Below are positions 29,955 through 40,151 of a stretch of 64,000 bases of DNA, piece by piece. The DNA comes from Sinorhizobium sp. RAC02. Its GTDB lineage: Bacteria > Pseudomonadota > Alphaproteobacteria > Rhizobiales > Rhizobiaceae. The position numbers were made by a program, and so were the translations under genes. The stretch lies in contig NZ_CP016450.1 of assembly GCF_001713395.1 (NCBI RefSeq), forward strand, positions 3,626,501-3,690,500, written 5' to 3'. How positions within the stretch are numbered: the stretch's first letter is position 1; the number at the start of each line of letters is the position of its first letter. Under the pieces are notes generated by a model that was not told the DNA's origin, did not search any database, and saw only the letters and a list, made by a program, of their open reading frames with translations.

Positions 29955-32306
29955 TCAGTTGGCCGCAGCACGCGCCGCCGCCCAGACCTTCTGGGGCGTT
30001 GCGGGCATGCTGAGGTCGTTGTTGCCGATGGCATCGGTTATGGCGTTGATCAGCGCCGGCGGCGAACCGATGGCGCCGGCCTCGCCGCAGCCCTTGATGC
30101 CGAGCGGATTGTTCGGGCAGGGCGTGTTCTGGTGCGAGACGTTGAAGGAGGGCAGGTCGTCGGCGCGCGGCATGGTGTAATCCATGTAGCTTGCCGTCAG
30201 GAGCTGGCCCGTTTCCGGATCGTAATGCACGCCTTCCAGCATTGCCTGGCCGATGCCCTGCGCAATCCCGCCATGCACCTGTCCCTCGACGATCATCGGG
30301 TTGATGATGTTGCCGAAATCGTCGGCGGCGACGAACTGGATGATTTCGGTCTTGCCGGTGTCCGGATCGACCTCGACCTCCGCGATGTAGCAGCCCGCCG
30401 GGAAGGTGAAGTTGGCCGGGTCGTAGAAGGCGCCCTCCTTGAGGCCCGGCTCCATGCCGGACGGCAGGTTGTGGGCGGTATAGGCGGCGAGCGCCATCTG
30501 GAACCATGGCACCGTCTTGTCGGTGCCGGCGACCTTCAGCGCGCCGTTTTCGATGACGATGTCGCTTTCGTCGGCTTCCATCAGGTGGGCCGCGATCTTC
30601 TTCGCCTTGGCCTCCACCTTGTCGAGTGCCTTGACGATGGCGGACATGCCGACGGCGCCGGAGCGCGAGCCGTAGGTGCCCATGCCCATCTGCACCTTGT
30701 CGGTGTCACCATGCACGATGGAGACGCTGTCGATCGGCACGCCGAAGCGTTCGGCGACGAGCTGGGCGAAGGTCGTCTCATGGCCTTGGCCGTGACTGTG
30801 CGAGCCGGTCAGCACCTCGATCGTGCCGACGGCATTGACGCGCACCTCCGCCGATTCCCACAGGCCGACGCCGGCGCCGAGCGAGCCGACCGCAGCCGAG
30901 GGCGCGATGCCGCAGGCCTCGATGTAGCAGCTCATGCCGATGCCGCGCTTCATGCCGCGGTTTGCGGCTTCCGCCTTACGGGCAGGGAAACCGTTCCAGT
31001 CGGCCGCCTGCATGGCGGCCTCCAGCGAGGCTTCGTAGTCGCCGGCGTCATAGTTCATGATCACCGGCGTCTGGTGTGGGAAGGAGCGGATGAAGTTGGC
31101 GCGCCGCAGCTCTGCCGGCGAGACGCCAAGTTCGCGTGCCGCCGTCTCCACGGTGCGTTCCACCAGATAGGTTGCCTCCGGCCGCCCGGCACCACGATAG
31201 GCGTCGACGGTGGCCGTGTTGGTATAGACCGCGCGCACATTGGCGTGGATGGCCGGGATGTTGTACTGGCCCGACAGCAGCGTTGCATAGAGATAGGTTG
31301 GCACCGAGGAGGAGAAGAGCGACATGTAGGCGCCGAAATTGGCGATCGTGTCGACCTTCAGTGCCGTGATGCGGTTGTTGGCGTCGAAGGCCATCTTGAC
31401 CGTCGAGACATGGTCGCGTCCATGCGCATCGGTCAGGAAGGCCTCAGTGCGATCGCAGGTCCATTTCACCGGAACGCCCGAGCGTTTCGAGGCCCAGAGA
31501 CAGACGATTTCTTCCGGATAAATGAAGATCTTCGAGCCGAAGCCGCCGCCGACATCCGGGGCGATGACGCGCAGCTTGTTTTCCGGCGCGACATTGTAGA
31601 AGGCGCTCATCACGAGGCGGGCGACATGCGGATTCTGGCTCGTCGTGTAGCAGGTATAGTGGTCCTCGGCGGAATCGTAGATGCCAAGTGCGGCACGCGG
31701 CTCCATCGGATTCGGCGCCAGCCGGTTGTTGACGATCTTCATCTCGGTGACGTGGGCTGCCGCGGCAATGGCTGCGTCCGTTGCGTCGGCATCGCCGATC
31801 TGCCAGTCGTAGATCAGGTTGCCGGGTGCCTCCGGGTGCAGCTGCGGCTGGCCGGCTTCGAGCGCCTTGACCGCGCTGGTGACGGCGGGCAGCACGTCGT
31901 AGTCGACGACGACGGCTTCGGCGGCGTCGCGCGCCTCGCCCATCGTGTCGGCCACCACCACGGCGACGGCGTCACCGACATAGCGCACCGTTTCATGCGC
32001 GATCGGACGCCAGGCGCCCATCTTCATCGGCGAACCGTCCTTGGAGTGGATCATCCAGCCACAGATCAGGTTGCCGATGCCGTCGTCCAGCATCTGTTTG
32101 CCGTTGAGCACGGCGATGACGCCCGGCATGTCTTCCGCCGCGGACGCATCGATGCTCCTGATCTTCGCATGGGCGTGCGGCGAGCGCACGAATGCGGCAT
32201 AGCGCATGCCCGGCACGGACATATCGTCCGTATAGCGGCCCTGGCCCATGAGAAACCGCTTGTCTTCCTTTCGCGCGACGCGCGCGCCGATGCCTTCGAC
32301 ACCCAT
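29955..32306 (-). CDS. coxL: Molybdenum hydroxylase, large subunit (CoxL-like, form II)
   Basis: A 783-residue molybdopterin subunit of the xanthine oxidase family, annotated in many genomes as carbon-monoxide dehydrogenase. The decisive active-site loop reads AYRGAGRPEA, the form II type, not AYRCSFR with the Cu-binding Cys of proven form I CO dehydrogenases. Other family blocks include DVGGGFGSK, GSHSHGQGHETTFAQ and the catalytic-Glu region GCGEAGAIGSPPA near the C-terminus. The real substrate is unknown; form II enzymes act on aldehydes, purines and other small organics. Genes run coxS-coxL-coxM on the minus strand. Confidence 0.93.
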   Translation of the reverse strand: MGVEGIGARVARKEDKRFLMGQGRYTDDMSVPGMRYAAFVRSPHAHAKIRSIDASAAEDMPGVIAVLNGKQMLDDGIGNLICGWMIHSKDGSPMKMGAWRPIAHETVRYVGDAVAVVVADTMGEARDAAEAVVVDYDVLPAVTSAVKALEAGQPQLHPEAPGNLIYDWQIGDADATDAAIAAAAHVTEMKIVNNRLAPNPMEPRAALGIYDSAEDHYTCYTTSQNPHVARLVMSAFYNVAPENKLRVIAPDVGGGFGSKIFIYPEEIVCLWASKRSGVPVKWTCDRTEAFLTDAHGRDHVSTVKMAFDANNRITALKVDTIANFGAYMSLFSSSVPTYLYATLLSGQYNIPAIHANVRAVYTNTATVDAYRGAGRPEATYLVERTVETAARELGVSPAELRRANFIRSFPHQTPVIMNYDAGDYEASLEAAMQAADWNGFPARKAEAANRGMKRGIGMSCYIEACGIAPSAAVGSLGAGVGLWESAEVRVNAVGTIEVLTGSHSHGQGHETTFAQLVAERFGVPIDSVSIVHGDTDKVQMGMGTYGSRSGAVGMSAIVKALDKVEAKAKKIAAHLMEADESDIVIENGALKVAGTDKTVPWFQMALAAYTAHNLPSGMEPGLKEGAFYDPANFTFPAGCYIAEVEVDPDTGKTEIIQFVAADDFGNIINPMIVEGQVHGGIAQGIGQAMLEGVHYDPETGQLLTASYMDYTMPRADDLPSFNVSHQNTPCPNNPLGIKGCGEAGAIGSPPALINAITDAIGNNDLSMPATPQKVWAAARAAAN

Positions 32307-32416
32307 CTTGATCTCCTCCGAGATATCGTTTGCGTGGCCTGCTGAAGGCGATCTGCCGAATGGTGCCGGGCGCTTGCGTCACAGCCACGGCCATCGGCGA
32401 GACCGCCGTCGGCGCG

Positions 32417-32908
32417 TTATTCCGCAGCCTGTCGCCCTGCCGCACCCATTTCCTGGGCGGCAGCAAGGATGGCTTTCACGATGTTATGGTAGCCGGTGCA
32501 TCGACAGATATTGCCTTCGAGGTTCTCGCGCACCGTCTTCTCGTCGAGCTCCGCACCGTAGCGGTTGATCATGTCAACCGCGGTCATCACCATGCCGGGC
32601 GTACAGAAGCCGCATTGCAGGCCGTGATTGGCCTTGAAGGCGGCCTGGACGGGGTGAAGCTCGCCGTTCGCAGCCAAGCCTTCGATGGTCAGGATGTCGG
32701 ACCCCGCGGCCTGGGCCGCGAGGATGGAACAGCTTTTCACCGCCTTGCCATCCATATGCACGACACAGGCTCCGCACTGGGAGGTATCGCAGCCGACATG
32801 GGTTCCGGTGAGGCTTAGATTGTCGCGGATGAAGTGGACAAGCAGCGTGCGGTCCTCGCACTCCTTGTTCACCTTCCGGCCATTGACGGTCATTGCCACT
32901 TTCGCCAT
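32417..32908 (-). CDS. coxS: Molybdenum hydroxylase, 2Fe-2S small subunit (CoxS-like)
   Basis: A 163-residue iron-sulfur subunit starting [14 protein letters not shown], behind a GGGAGGAAC ribosome site. The N-terminal plant-type 2Fe-2S site is [12 protein letters not shown] plus a later Cys (VKSCSIL); the C-terminal site is CGFCTPGMV and CRCTGYHNI. It delivers electrons from the Mo site to FAD. It is first in the operon; a 110-base gap separates it from coxL, with no gene in it. Confidence 0.94.
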   Translation of the reverse strand: MAKVAMTVNGRKVNKECEDRTLLVHFIRDNLSLTGTHVGCDTSQCGACVVHMDGKAVKSCSILAAQAAGSDILTIEGLAANGELHPVQAAFKANHGLQCGFCTPGMVMTAVDMINRYGAELDEKTVRENLEGNICRCTGYHNIVKAILAAAQEMGAAGRQAAE

Positions 32909-33372
32909 TCGTTCCTCCCTGGCGGTTCCTGTCCGCTGGGGTCGATCGATCCGAAGGTAGTATGCAGCGGGCGCCTTCACGACGCGGGCTGGGGATCAGA
33001 CGACACCAGCATTCTCAATTCGCGTGCATTGCATTCCGGCAACGAGGGATGCGACGACAGTTCCTCCACCGCCAGCGCAACCTCAACAGTCATATCATTT
33101 GATGTTTTGCCGCGCCGATCAACCGGTACTTTCAGGCAGGTGCGAAATTTCTCGTGACCGGTTTTGCCGGGGCTAAGCAAACGAAGCGGAAACGATATTT
33201 ATTCGACCTGCAAAAAAATAGTTGTACGCCATGGACTTCCCTATTTCCGGCTATATTTTCAACGTCGGACAAACCTGACCGTCGACGACGGCCCCGGTAT
33301 GTTATCTGAGTAGAAGGGGATAGTGCGGACCCCGGAAAACGCGGCCGCCACTCAACTTTGGAGAACATCTTC
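32909..33372. other. Intergenic region between coxS and the lipoprotein gene
   Basis: 464 bases of divergent spacer that must hold the coxS and lipoprotein promoters. The centre and right part (about 33090-33290) are AT-richer than the surroundings. A minus-strand frame at 32977-33180 (67 codons, or 39 from the ATG at 33093) has no ribosome site and no recognised product; I do not call it a gene. No strong palindrome or transcription signal stands out. Confidence 0.5.
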
Positions 33373-33636
33373 ATGAAGAAAGTCATTGCGCTCGTTCTGG
33401 TCGGCCTGGCCGTCGCCAGCTGCACGCAGACGGAAAAGGGTGCGGGTATCGGCGCTGTCTCCGGCGCGATCATCGGTGGCGCCATCACCGGCGACGTTCG
33501 CGGTGCGGCCGTCGGCGCAGCCATCGGCGGTGTTTCGGGTGCTGTCATCGGCAGCGTCTCCGAGCAGCCCGGCCAGTGCTACTATCGTGACCGCTACGGC
33601 CGTCGCTATATCGACCGTTGCCCGTCGGGTTATTGA
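33373..33636 (+). CDS. Glycine-zipper outer-membrane lipoprotein
   Basis: An 87-residue lipoprotein with signal peptide MKKVIALVLVGLAVASC and lipidated Cys17. The middle is a glycine-zipper helix pair (GAGIGAVSGAIIGGAITG and GAAVGAAIGGVSGAVIG), the type seen in 17 kDa antigen and YMGG-like envelope proteins. A short basic/aromatic tail (CYYRDRYGRRYIDRC) has two Cys that may pair. The ATG at 33373 is chosen over an upstream TTG because it gives a clean lipoprotein signal. A terminator follows. Confidence 0.88.
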   Translation: MKKVIALVLVGLAVASCTQTEKGAGIGAVSGAIIGGAITGDVRGAAVGAAIGGVSGAVIGSVSEQPGQCYYRDRYGRRYIDRCPSGY

Positions 33637-33661
33637 AACCCGATACACGCAACCTATGCGA

Positions 33662-33693
33662 AGCCCCGGGCATGTTCCGGGGCTTTTGCTTTT
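33662..33693 (+). terminator. Terminator after the glycine-zipper lipoprotein
   Basis: An eight-base stem AGCCCCGG/CCGGGGCT with a seven-base loop, then TTTGCTTTT on the plus strand. Confidence 0.88.
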
Positions 33694-33899
33694 CCGCGGG
33701 AGCAGAAAATCCCGATAAGCGCTTCAAATCTCGTTCCCGCCCGTGTAAAACCGCCGTTAACATTACAGAAAACCTAACGCGTTAGGGTCTTTTCTAGCCT
33801 GAGAGCTCCGGATGAATCGGAGCGCCTGAAGTCTGTGACGGAAGCATGTCGGTCTGCCGCGCGCACCGCACCCAAGGAAAAGGCGACGGATAGCTGCGG

Positions 33900-35822
33900 A
33901 TGCGGGATAAAGTGAACCGGCCGGAAAAGAGTTTTGCGTTTCTGAGAGCTGGCACCGCCCTCGCGGTTGCTGCAGCACTTGCGTTCGGCCCGATATCCGT
34001 TAGACAGGTGTCGGCTTTCGAGATCTTCGGCATGAAGTTCTTCGAGGACGAGGAAGAGACGACCTCGGTCATCGATCCGGTCAACTATACGCTGACGCTC
34101 AATCCCGGCACCGACGACGACGACCTCAAGAAGGCCATCGAGAACACAGCGCGTCTCAAGCAGGATGAAGGCACGCCGGTGTCCGGTGATCTCGGCCTCG
34201 TCATCAAGGCGCGTGATGATCGCGACCGGATCCTCGCCGCCCTCTACGAAAACGCCCGTTATGGCGGCGTGGTGAATGTCACCATCGACGGACAGGACCT
34301 CGATTCCCTGCCACCGAGCCCGGAATTCGGCCAGCGTGGGGCAATCCCCGTGACGATCAGCGTCGAGCCCGGCCCGGTCTTCACCTTCGGCGATGTCGCG
34401 TTTTCCGGCGATGCCGAGGGACGCAATCCGGCGGACTACGGCCTGGTGCCGGGCGCGCGTGCAGATTCTACCATCATCCTGAAGGCCGGCGAGAAGGTCG
34501 TCGTGGACCTCAAGGCCGAGGGACGGCCGCTTGCCAAGCTGATCGAACGCAACGCGACCGCAGACCACAAGACGCAGACGGTGGATGTCGTCATCGCCGC
34601 CGAAGGCGGGCCGGTGGCGCCCGTCGGCGAGGTTGGTGTCACCGGCACCAAGACGGTCGATGCGAATTTCGTGCAGCGCTATTCCCGCATCAATGCCGGC
34701 CAACCCTATTCGCCGGAGGCGCTGACTAAAGCGGCGGAGCGGCTGCGTACGCTCGGCGTCTTCTCCAGTGTGACGATCCGCGAAGCCGACAAGCTCGCGC
34801 CGGACGGTTCGCTGCCGATGACCATCGAGGTTTCGGAAGGCAAACACCGCTATTTCGGTGTCGGCGCGCAATATTCGAACACGGACGGCATCGGCCTGCA
34901 GGGCTATTGGGGCCACCGCAATCTGTTTGGCGAAGCCGAGTCGCTGCGTCTCGAGGGATCGGTCAACCGGATCGGCGAGTCGGATCTGGGCAATCTCGAC
35001 TATTCGACGGCCATCCTCTTCTCCAAGCCCGGCGCCTTCGGCCCGGCCTCGACGTTCAATGCGAGCCTCAAGGCTTCGATCGTCGATCCCGACGCCTACA
35101 AGGCGTTCACCACCACGGCTGCCGCTGGTGTCAGCGTCGAGCTGTCCGACAGGGATACGGTGAGTGCCGGTGGTGAGCTCATGTGGAGCGATGTCGAGGA
35201 CGCCTTCGGCAAGAACAAGTACCTGACGGCCAGCATCCCGATCGAGTATGTGCGCGACACCCGCGACGACAAGCTGAACCCGACCGAAGGCTACCGGCTG
35301 CTGCTCAACGCCAAGCCGAGCTACGAGACCTATCGCGGCACCTTCTTCTCCAGCTTCGAAGGCGCGATCACCGGCTACCAGGCGCTCGGTGCGGAAGATC
35401 GCGTCGTTCTCGCCGGCAAGCTCGCCGGTGGCACGATCATCGGCGGCAACGAGCTTTCCGACATTCCGGCGACGCGGCGCTTCTTCCTCGGCGGCGGCGG
35501 TACGGTGCGCGGTTACGGCTACCAGGAGATCTCGCCACGCAACAGCGATGACAAGCTGCTCGGCGGGCGCTCCTATGTGGCGGCCTCGGCAGAGGTTCGC
35601 ATCGGCGTGACCGAGACGATCGGCGTGGTGCCGTTCATCGATGTCGGTACGGTCTCGACGGACGAAGTGCCGGATTTCAGCGACATCCGGGCGGGCGCCG
35701 GTATCGGCCTGCGTTACGCGACGCCATTCGGCCCGCTCCGGCTCGACGTGGCGGTACCGCTGAACAAGTACCCCGGCGGAACCTCGTTCGGGATCTATGC
35801 CGGCATCGGTCAGTCCTTCTGA
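33900..35822 (+). CDS. tamA: Autotransporter assembly factor TamA (Omp85 family)
   Basis: A 640-residue outer-membrane protein. An N-terminal signal region (about 1-40) is followed by POTRA-type repeats (about 80-325, including GEVGVTGTKTVDANFVQRYS) and a C-terminal 16-strand barrel. The barrel bears the Omp85 signature FFLGGGGTVRGYGYQE and ends with Phe in IYAGIGQSF, as outer-membrane proteins do. It pairs with TamB, encoded 104 bases downstream, to assemble or move lipids/proteins across the envelope. The start at 33900 gives a long basic N-region; a slightly later start is possible. Confidence 0.93.
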   Translation: MRDKVNRPEKSFAFLRAGTALAVAAALAFGPISVRQVSAFEIFGMKFFEDEEETTSVIDPVNYTLTLNPGTDDDDLKKAIENTARLKQDEGTPVSGDLGLVIKARDDRDRILAALYENARYGGVVNVTIDGQDLDSLPPSPEFGQRGAIPVTISVEPGPVFTFGDVAFSGDAEGRNPADYGLVPGARADSTIILKAGEKVVVDLKAEGRPLAKLIERNATADHKTQTVDVVIAAEGGPVAPVGEVGVTGTKTVDANFVQRYSRINAGQPYSPEALTKAAERLRTLGVFSSVTIREADKLAPDGSLPMTIEVSEGKHRYFGVGAQYSNTDGIGLQGYWGHRNLFGEAESLRLEGSVNRIGESDLGNLDYSTAILFSKPGAFGPASTFNASLKASIVDPDAYKAFTTTAAAGVSVELSDRDTVSAGGELMWSDVEDAFGKNKYLTASIPIEYVRDTRDDKLNPTEGYRLLLNAKPSYETYRGTFFSSFEGAITGYQALGAEDRVVLAGKLAGGTIIGGNELSDIPATRRFFLGGGGTVRGYGYQEISPRNSDDKLLGGRSYVAASAEVRIGVTETIGVVPFIDVGTVSTDEVPDFSDIRAGAGIGLRYATPFGPLRLDVAVPLNKYPGGTSFGIYAGIGQSF

Positions 35823-35926
35823 CTGCCGCCCCAATTTTCGTCTAGACTCTTGATCGTCTGCGCGATTCGGATTCAAGACGTTGAGGAGCGATTCCCAGCG
35901 CTCCCCACACGCGAAATGGATGAAGC

Positions 35927-38900
35927 ATGAACAGGCTGTCCCGAATTCTCCGCGCCACGCTCCGCTATATCGGCTACGGCCTTGCCGTTCTTCTGGTTGT
36001 TCTTGTCGCGCTCATCGGCTTTGTCGGTTTTACCGATGCCGGCGCGCGGTTTGCGGTGTCCTATGCGGAGAAGATCGCTGCGGCGAGCGGGCAGGTCATT
36101 TCGATCAGCGAACCGTCCGGACTGCTGACAGGCAGGCTGCGGGCCGGCACCATCACCGTCGGCGACGCGAAGGGCACCTATGCGGAGATCCGCGACCTCG
36201 CCGTCGACTGGTCGCCGCTCCAGCTGCTGTTCTTCAGCTTCGATGCGACGCGTGTCTCGGCCTCTTCCATTTCCCTGCTGCGCCTGCCGGAGCCGAAGGC
36301 CGACACTGAGAAATCCGACACGCCGTTCACCCTGCCGGTCGAAGTGCATATCGGCAGGCTGGAAGTGCCGGAACTCTTCGTCTCCGGCACGGTCGCGAAA
36401 CGGGACCAGCGCCTCGTCGTGACCGGCAGCGGCAACGCGACGGCCGATAGCGTCGCCGTAAAACTTTCCGCCTCTGAAATGGCGCGACCGGATGCGCGTG
36501 TCGTGGCGGATATCGTGTTCAATCCGGCCGACAACGTGCTGCGGCTTGAAGCGGATGTCGCCGAGCCGAAAGGGGGCCTGCTGGCCGCCCTGCTCAAGCT
36601 GCCGAACGATCCTGCCGTGGCGATCCGCTTGACGGGGGATGGTCCGCTCTCGCGATGGACGGGGCGCCTTGCCGCATCCCTCGACGGCACCGAAATGTTG
36701 CGGGTCGACGGCCGCCACGATCTTTCGACTGAGGGCCTGCATACGGTTGCGCTGAATGGCGGCGGCACCTTCGACGCCCTCATGCCGCCGCAGCTTCGCC
36801 CGCTGTTTGCCGGCGAGACCGGCATCGACGTGGTCGCGGCCTTCGACGGTTCCGACATGCTGCGCATCGAAAAAGGGTCGATCTCGACCGGCGCCATGAC
36901 GCTCGGTGCCTCGGGCACGGTCAGCGCCAAGGGCGCGAACGATCTCGACGTCAAGCTTGCCGGTAAGGATGGCCCGATCGATTTCCGCTGGCCGCTTGCC
37001 GATGGCGATGCGCGCGTGCTGATCGAGGGCGCCGATATTTCTCTGACCGGCGAGGCGACGGCCGCAGCGCTGGAGGCGAACGCAACCGTCGTTTCGGCGG
37101 AGCTGCCGGCCGGCCGTATCGAAAACATCCGGCTTTCGGCGAAGAGCGACGCCTTCAATGTGGCCAGCCAGTCCGGCCGCATCGACGCGACGCTGGAAAC
37201 CGGCACGACGACCTTTGCCAATGCCAATGTCGACCGCATGGTGAAGGGGCCTGTAAAGCTAGTGACCACGCTGAACGTCTCGCCCAGCGAGATCGCCTTC
37301 GATCCCGCGACGCTTGAAAGCGCCAGCATCGGCGGCACGCTGTCCGGTCGTTACGGCATCGAAAGCCGTGAGGCGGACGTCAATTTCCGTCTCTTTGCAC
37401 TGCCTGCAGTGCTGCCGCCGGCGCTTTCCGGTAAGTTCGATACGACGATTGCGATGGAAGGCCGGGTTCAGCTGGCGAGCGATGGCGCGGTTCAGGTCTC
37501 AGGCCTCCAGGTCAAGTCCGGCACGCTGGAAACGGCGGGGTCCGTGTCGCTCGGCAAGGGCAATCTGGAGGCTGCGCTGACCGGCAAGGTGCTGAACCTT
37601 GGCAAGCTGCTTGCCGATGCCGCCGGCGAGGCAGCCTTCGAGCTGTCGGTCACCGGCCCCGTGCAGGGGCTCGACGTCTCGGCCAAGGTCACGTCAAGCG
37701 GCGCGACGCTGTCCGGCCGCACCCTGAGTGACCTCGTGGTGACGCTGACCGGCAAGGCCGTTGCGGATAGCCCCTCCGGTGAACTGACGGCCACTGGCGC
37801 GCTCGATGGGCAGCCGATCAACGTGCGCTCCAGCATCACATCGGAAGGCGGTCGCATTTCCGTACCGGTGCTTGAGGCTGAGATTGGCCCGAACACGCTG
37901 AAGGGCTCTCTGGCGCTCGCGCAGAATTTCATGCCCGATGGTACGATCCGCTTCGACTTCCCGGATCTCGGCCTGCTCGCGGCGATGGCCGGCCAGCAGG
38001 CGGCCGGCGATCTTTCCGGTCTCGTGGAAATCGCGACGACGAACGGCAAGACCTCGGCCACAGTGCAGGCCTCGGGCTCCGCCATCCGGCGCGATGCAGT
38101 GAGCATCACCAAACCCGCGGTCGATCTCGAGATTGCCGACCTTGCCACCGCCGCGATCACCGGCTCGGTTCGCGCCGAACGTGTTGCCTCGGGTGAAAAC
38201 CGCATTGAGGCCCTGCGCCTCGATTTTTCGCGCGAAGGACAGGCGACCAATTTCGATTTGACCGGCCGGCTCGATGGCGCGCCGCTCGTGACGAAGGGTA
38301 AGGTCCTCCAACGTGACGGCGGCCTTGATATCGCCTTGCAGACGGTCGAGGCGGCACCCCGGCGCATTGCGCTGAAGCTTGCCAAGCCGACGACGATCAA
38401 AGTCACCAACGGCGTTGCGGCGCTTGATGGGCTGACCATCCAGGCGGGCCGCGGCTCCGTCGCCATCTCCGGCCGTGCGGGCGAGACACTTGATTTGTCG
38501 CTGCGGCTCAATGCGTTACCGGCGGCGCTCGTCAACAATTTCGCGGCTGGCCTGGGGGCCGATGGCTCGATCGGCGGCACAGTGACGGTCAAGGGCAAGG
38601 CGGCGGCACCCGTCGTCAACTATGCGCTCGACTGGGACGGCGCCGTCACGAGCCAGACCCGCGGCGCGGGCATCGGCGCACTGAAAATCAATGCGAAGGG
38701 TGAGTTCGCCAACAATCAGGTGCGGCTCGATACGGTGCTCACCGGGGGTGGCGGCTTGTCCTTCCGCGGCGGCGGCACGGTCGGCATCGGTGGTGCAACG
38801 CCGCTCGGGCTCAAGTTCAACGGCACGGTGCCGTTCGGCCTGCTGCAGGGCCAGCTGTCCGCGCAGGGGTTCGTGCTGACAGGCAATGCCAATGTCGATG

Positions 38901-40099
38901 TCTCCATCGGCGGTACGGCGGCAGCCCCTTCCATCACCGGCAGCATCACGGCGGGCGGCGCACGCCTTGTCGATGTGCGTCGCAACCTCGCGGTCGAAAA
39001 CCTGACGATCCGCGTCACCATGGACGGGCGCCAGGCGGTGATCGAAACCGTTTCCGGCAAGCTTGCGAGCGGCGGCCAGCTTTCGGCGAGTGGCCGCGTC
39101 GGCATCGACCCGGCAAGCGGCTTCCCGGTCGATGTGGCCGTCAAGCTCGGCGACATTACCTATGTCGATGGCACGCTGGTGACGGCGAATGTCGCCGGTG
39201 ACCTGACGCTAAAGGGGCCTGTGGCCGCGCTGGCGCTGGGCGGCAATGTGCGTATCAACAAGGCGAACATCACCATTCCGCAAAAACTGCCGGCCTCGCT
39301 CTCCGAGATCGACATCAAGCACCGCAATGCGCCGGCCGACGTCAAGCGCATGACCGCGGACGTCCAGCGCGATCAGGGCGGCGGCGGGGGCGCCTCGCGT
39401 GGCATTGCGCTTGATTTGACCATAGAAGCCCCCGGGCAGCTTTTCGTGCGCGGCCGCGGCATCAACGCGGAACTCGGCGGCAGCCTGAAGATCACCGGCA
39501 CGTCCTCGTCGCCCGTCGTGTCGGGCGGCTTCGAGCTGGAGCGCGGGCGCATGGAAATCCTGACGCGGCGCCTCGATTTCACCAGCGCGCATATCGGCTT
39601 TGCCGGCGGTCTGGTGCCGACGGTCAACCTCGTTGCAGGCAGCTCGGCAGGCACGACGGAAATCACGGTGACGGTGGCGGGCCAGGCCAACAATCCGACG
39701 GTCACCTTCGCCTCATCGCCATCGCTGCCACAAGATGAAATCCTGGCACAGCTCATCTTCAACCGGTCGATGTCGAACCTTTCGGCGATACAGATCGCCC
39801 AGCTCGCCTCGGCTGCCAGCCAGCTTGCCGGCGGCAGCTCGACCGGCCTGCTCGACAGCCTGCGCAGCAAGCTCGGCGTCGACGATCTCGACATCACGAC
39901 GGATTCGGAAGGCCGGGCGGCGGTTTCGGCGGGAAAATATCTCAATGAGCGAACCTATATCGAACTGAAGCAGGATCCGGAGACGAACGGCGCCAAGGCG
40001 GTGATCAACCTCGACGTCGGCCGCGGACTCAAGCTGCGCGGCGAGGCCGGCAGCGGCGGCAGCGCCGGTGCGGGTATCTTCTATGAGAAGGAATATTGA
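35927..40099 (+). CDS. tamB: Translocation and assembly module protein TamB
   Basis: A 1390-residue AsmA/TamB-like protein anchored in the inner membrane by one N-terminal helix (about 15-40, with YGLAVLLVVLVALIGFVGF). The rest is a long repetitive beta structure spanning the periplasm, rich in Gly/Ala/Asp, typical of the bridge-like lipid transport superfamily. The C-terminal 350 residues form the conserved DUF490 domain (GFELERGRMEILTRRLDF, PSLPQDEILAQLIFNRS). It is directly downstream of tamA, forming the usual tamA-tamB pair. Confidence 0.95.
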   Translation: MNRLSRILRATLRYIGYGLAVLLVVLVALIGFVGFTDAGARFAVSYAEKIAAASGQVISISEPSGLLTGRLRAGTITVGDAKGTYAEIRDLAVDWSPLQLLFFSFDATRVSASSISLLRLPEPKADTEKSDTPFTLPVEVHIGRLEVPELFVSGTVAKRDQRLVVTGSGNATADSVAVKLSASEMARPDARVVADIVFNPADNVLRLEADVAEPKGGLLAALLKLPNDPAVAIRLTGDGPLSRWTGRLAASLDGTEMLRVDGRHDLSTEGLHTVALNGGGTFDALMPPQLRPLFAGETGIDVVAAFDGSDMLRIEKGSISTGAMTLGASGTVSAKGANDLDVKLAGKDGPIDFRWPLADGDARVLIEGADISLTGEATAAALEANATVVSAELPAGRIENIRLSAKSDAFNVASQSGRIDATLETGTTTFANANVDRMVKGPVKLVTTLNVSPSEIAFDPATLESASIGGTLSGRYGIESREADVNFRLFALPAVLPPALSGKFDTTIAMEGRVQLASDGAVQVSGLQVKSGTLETAGSVSLGKGNLEAALTGKVLNLGKLLADAAGEAAFELSVTGPVQGLDVSAKVTSSGATLSGRTLSDLVVTLTGKAVADSPSGELTATGALDGQPINVRSSITSEGGRISVPVLEAEIGPNTLKGSLALAQNFMPDGTIRFDFPDLGLLAAMAGQQAAGDLSGLVEIATTNGKTSATVQASGSAIRRDAVSITKPAVDLEIADLATAAITGSVRAERVASGENRIEALRLDFSREGQATNFDLTGRLDGAPLVTKGKVLQRDGGLDIALQTVEAAPRRIALKLAKPTTIKVTNGVAALDGLTIQAGRGSVAISGRAGETLDLSLRLNALPAALVNNFAAGLGADGSIGGTVTVKGKAAAPVVNYALDWDGAVTSQTRGAGIGALKINAKGEFANNQVRLDTVLTGGGGLSFRGGGTVGIGGATPLGLKFNGTVPFGLLQGQLSAQGFVLTGNANVDVSIGGTAAAPSITGSITAGGARLVDVRRNLAVENLTIRVTMDGRQAVIETVSGKLASGGQLSASGRVGIDPASGFPVDVAVKLGDITYVDGTLVTANVAGDLTLKGPVAALALGGNVRINKANITIPQKLPASLSEIDIKHRNAPADVKRMTADVQRDQGGGGGASRGIALDLTIEAPGQLFVRGRGINAELGGSLKITGTSSSPVVSGGFELERGRMEILTRRLDFTSAHIGFAGGLVPTVNLVAGSSAGTTEITVTVAGQANNPTVTFASSPSLPQDEILAQLIFNRSMSNLSAIQIAQLASAASQLAGGSSTGLLDSLRSKLGVDDLDITTDSEGRAAVSAGKYLNERTYIELKQDPETNGAKAVINLDVGRGLKLRGEAGSGGSAGAGIFYEKEY

Positions 40100-40124
40100 G
40101 GCGGCCGTGCACGTGCACGTAGCC

Positions 40125-40151
40125 TCATCCTCGGGTTAAGCCCGACGATGA
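40125..40151. repeat. Intergenic palindrome of the rhizobial type
   Basis: Eleven-base arms TCATCCTCGGG and CCCGACGATGA around TTAAG, with one mismatch, in the convergent gap after tamB. Palindromes with the TCATCCTCGGG core are widely repeated between genes in Rhizobiales. A second palindrome, GTGCACGTGCAC, is just upstream at 40107-40118. The element may act as a bidirectional terminator for tamB and the Lrp-type gene. Confidence 0.6.

Noticed and set aside
29916..32345. 809-codon plus-strand open frame opposite coxL
   Set aside because: A mirror of the coxL codon pattern; no ribosome site or motifs.
29955..32908. Genuine (form I) carbon-monoxide dehydrogenase
   Set aside because: The CoxL active-site loop is AYRGAGR, not the Cys-containing form I loop.
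32977..33180. 67-codon minus-strand frame between coxS and the lipoprotein
   Set aside because: No ribosome site, no recognised product, and in a divergent promoter region. Kept only as a note.
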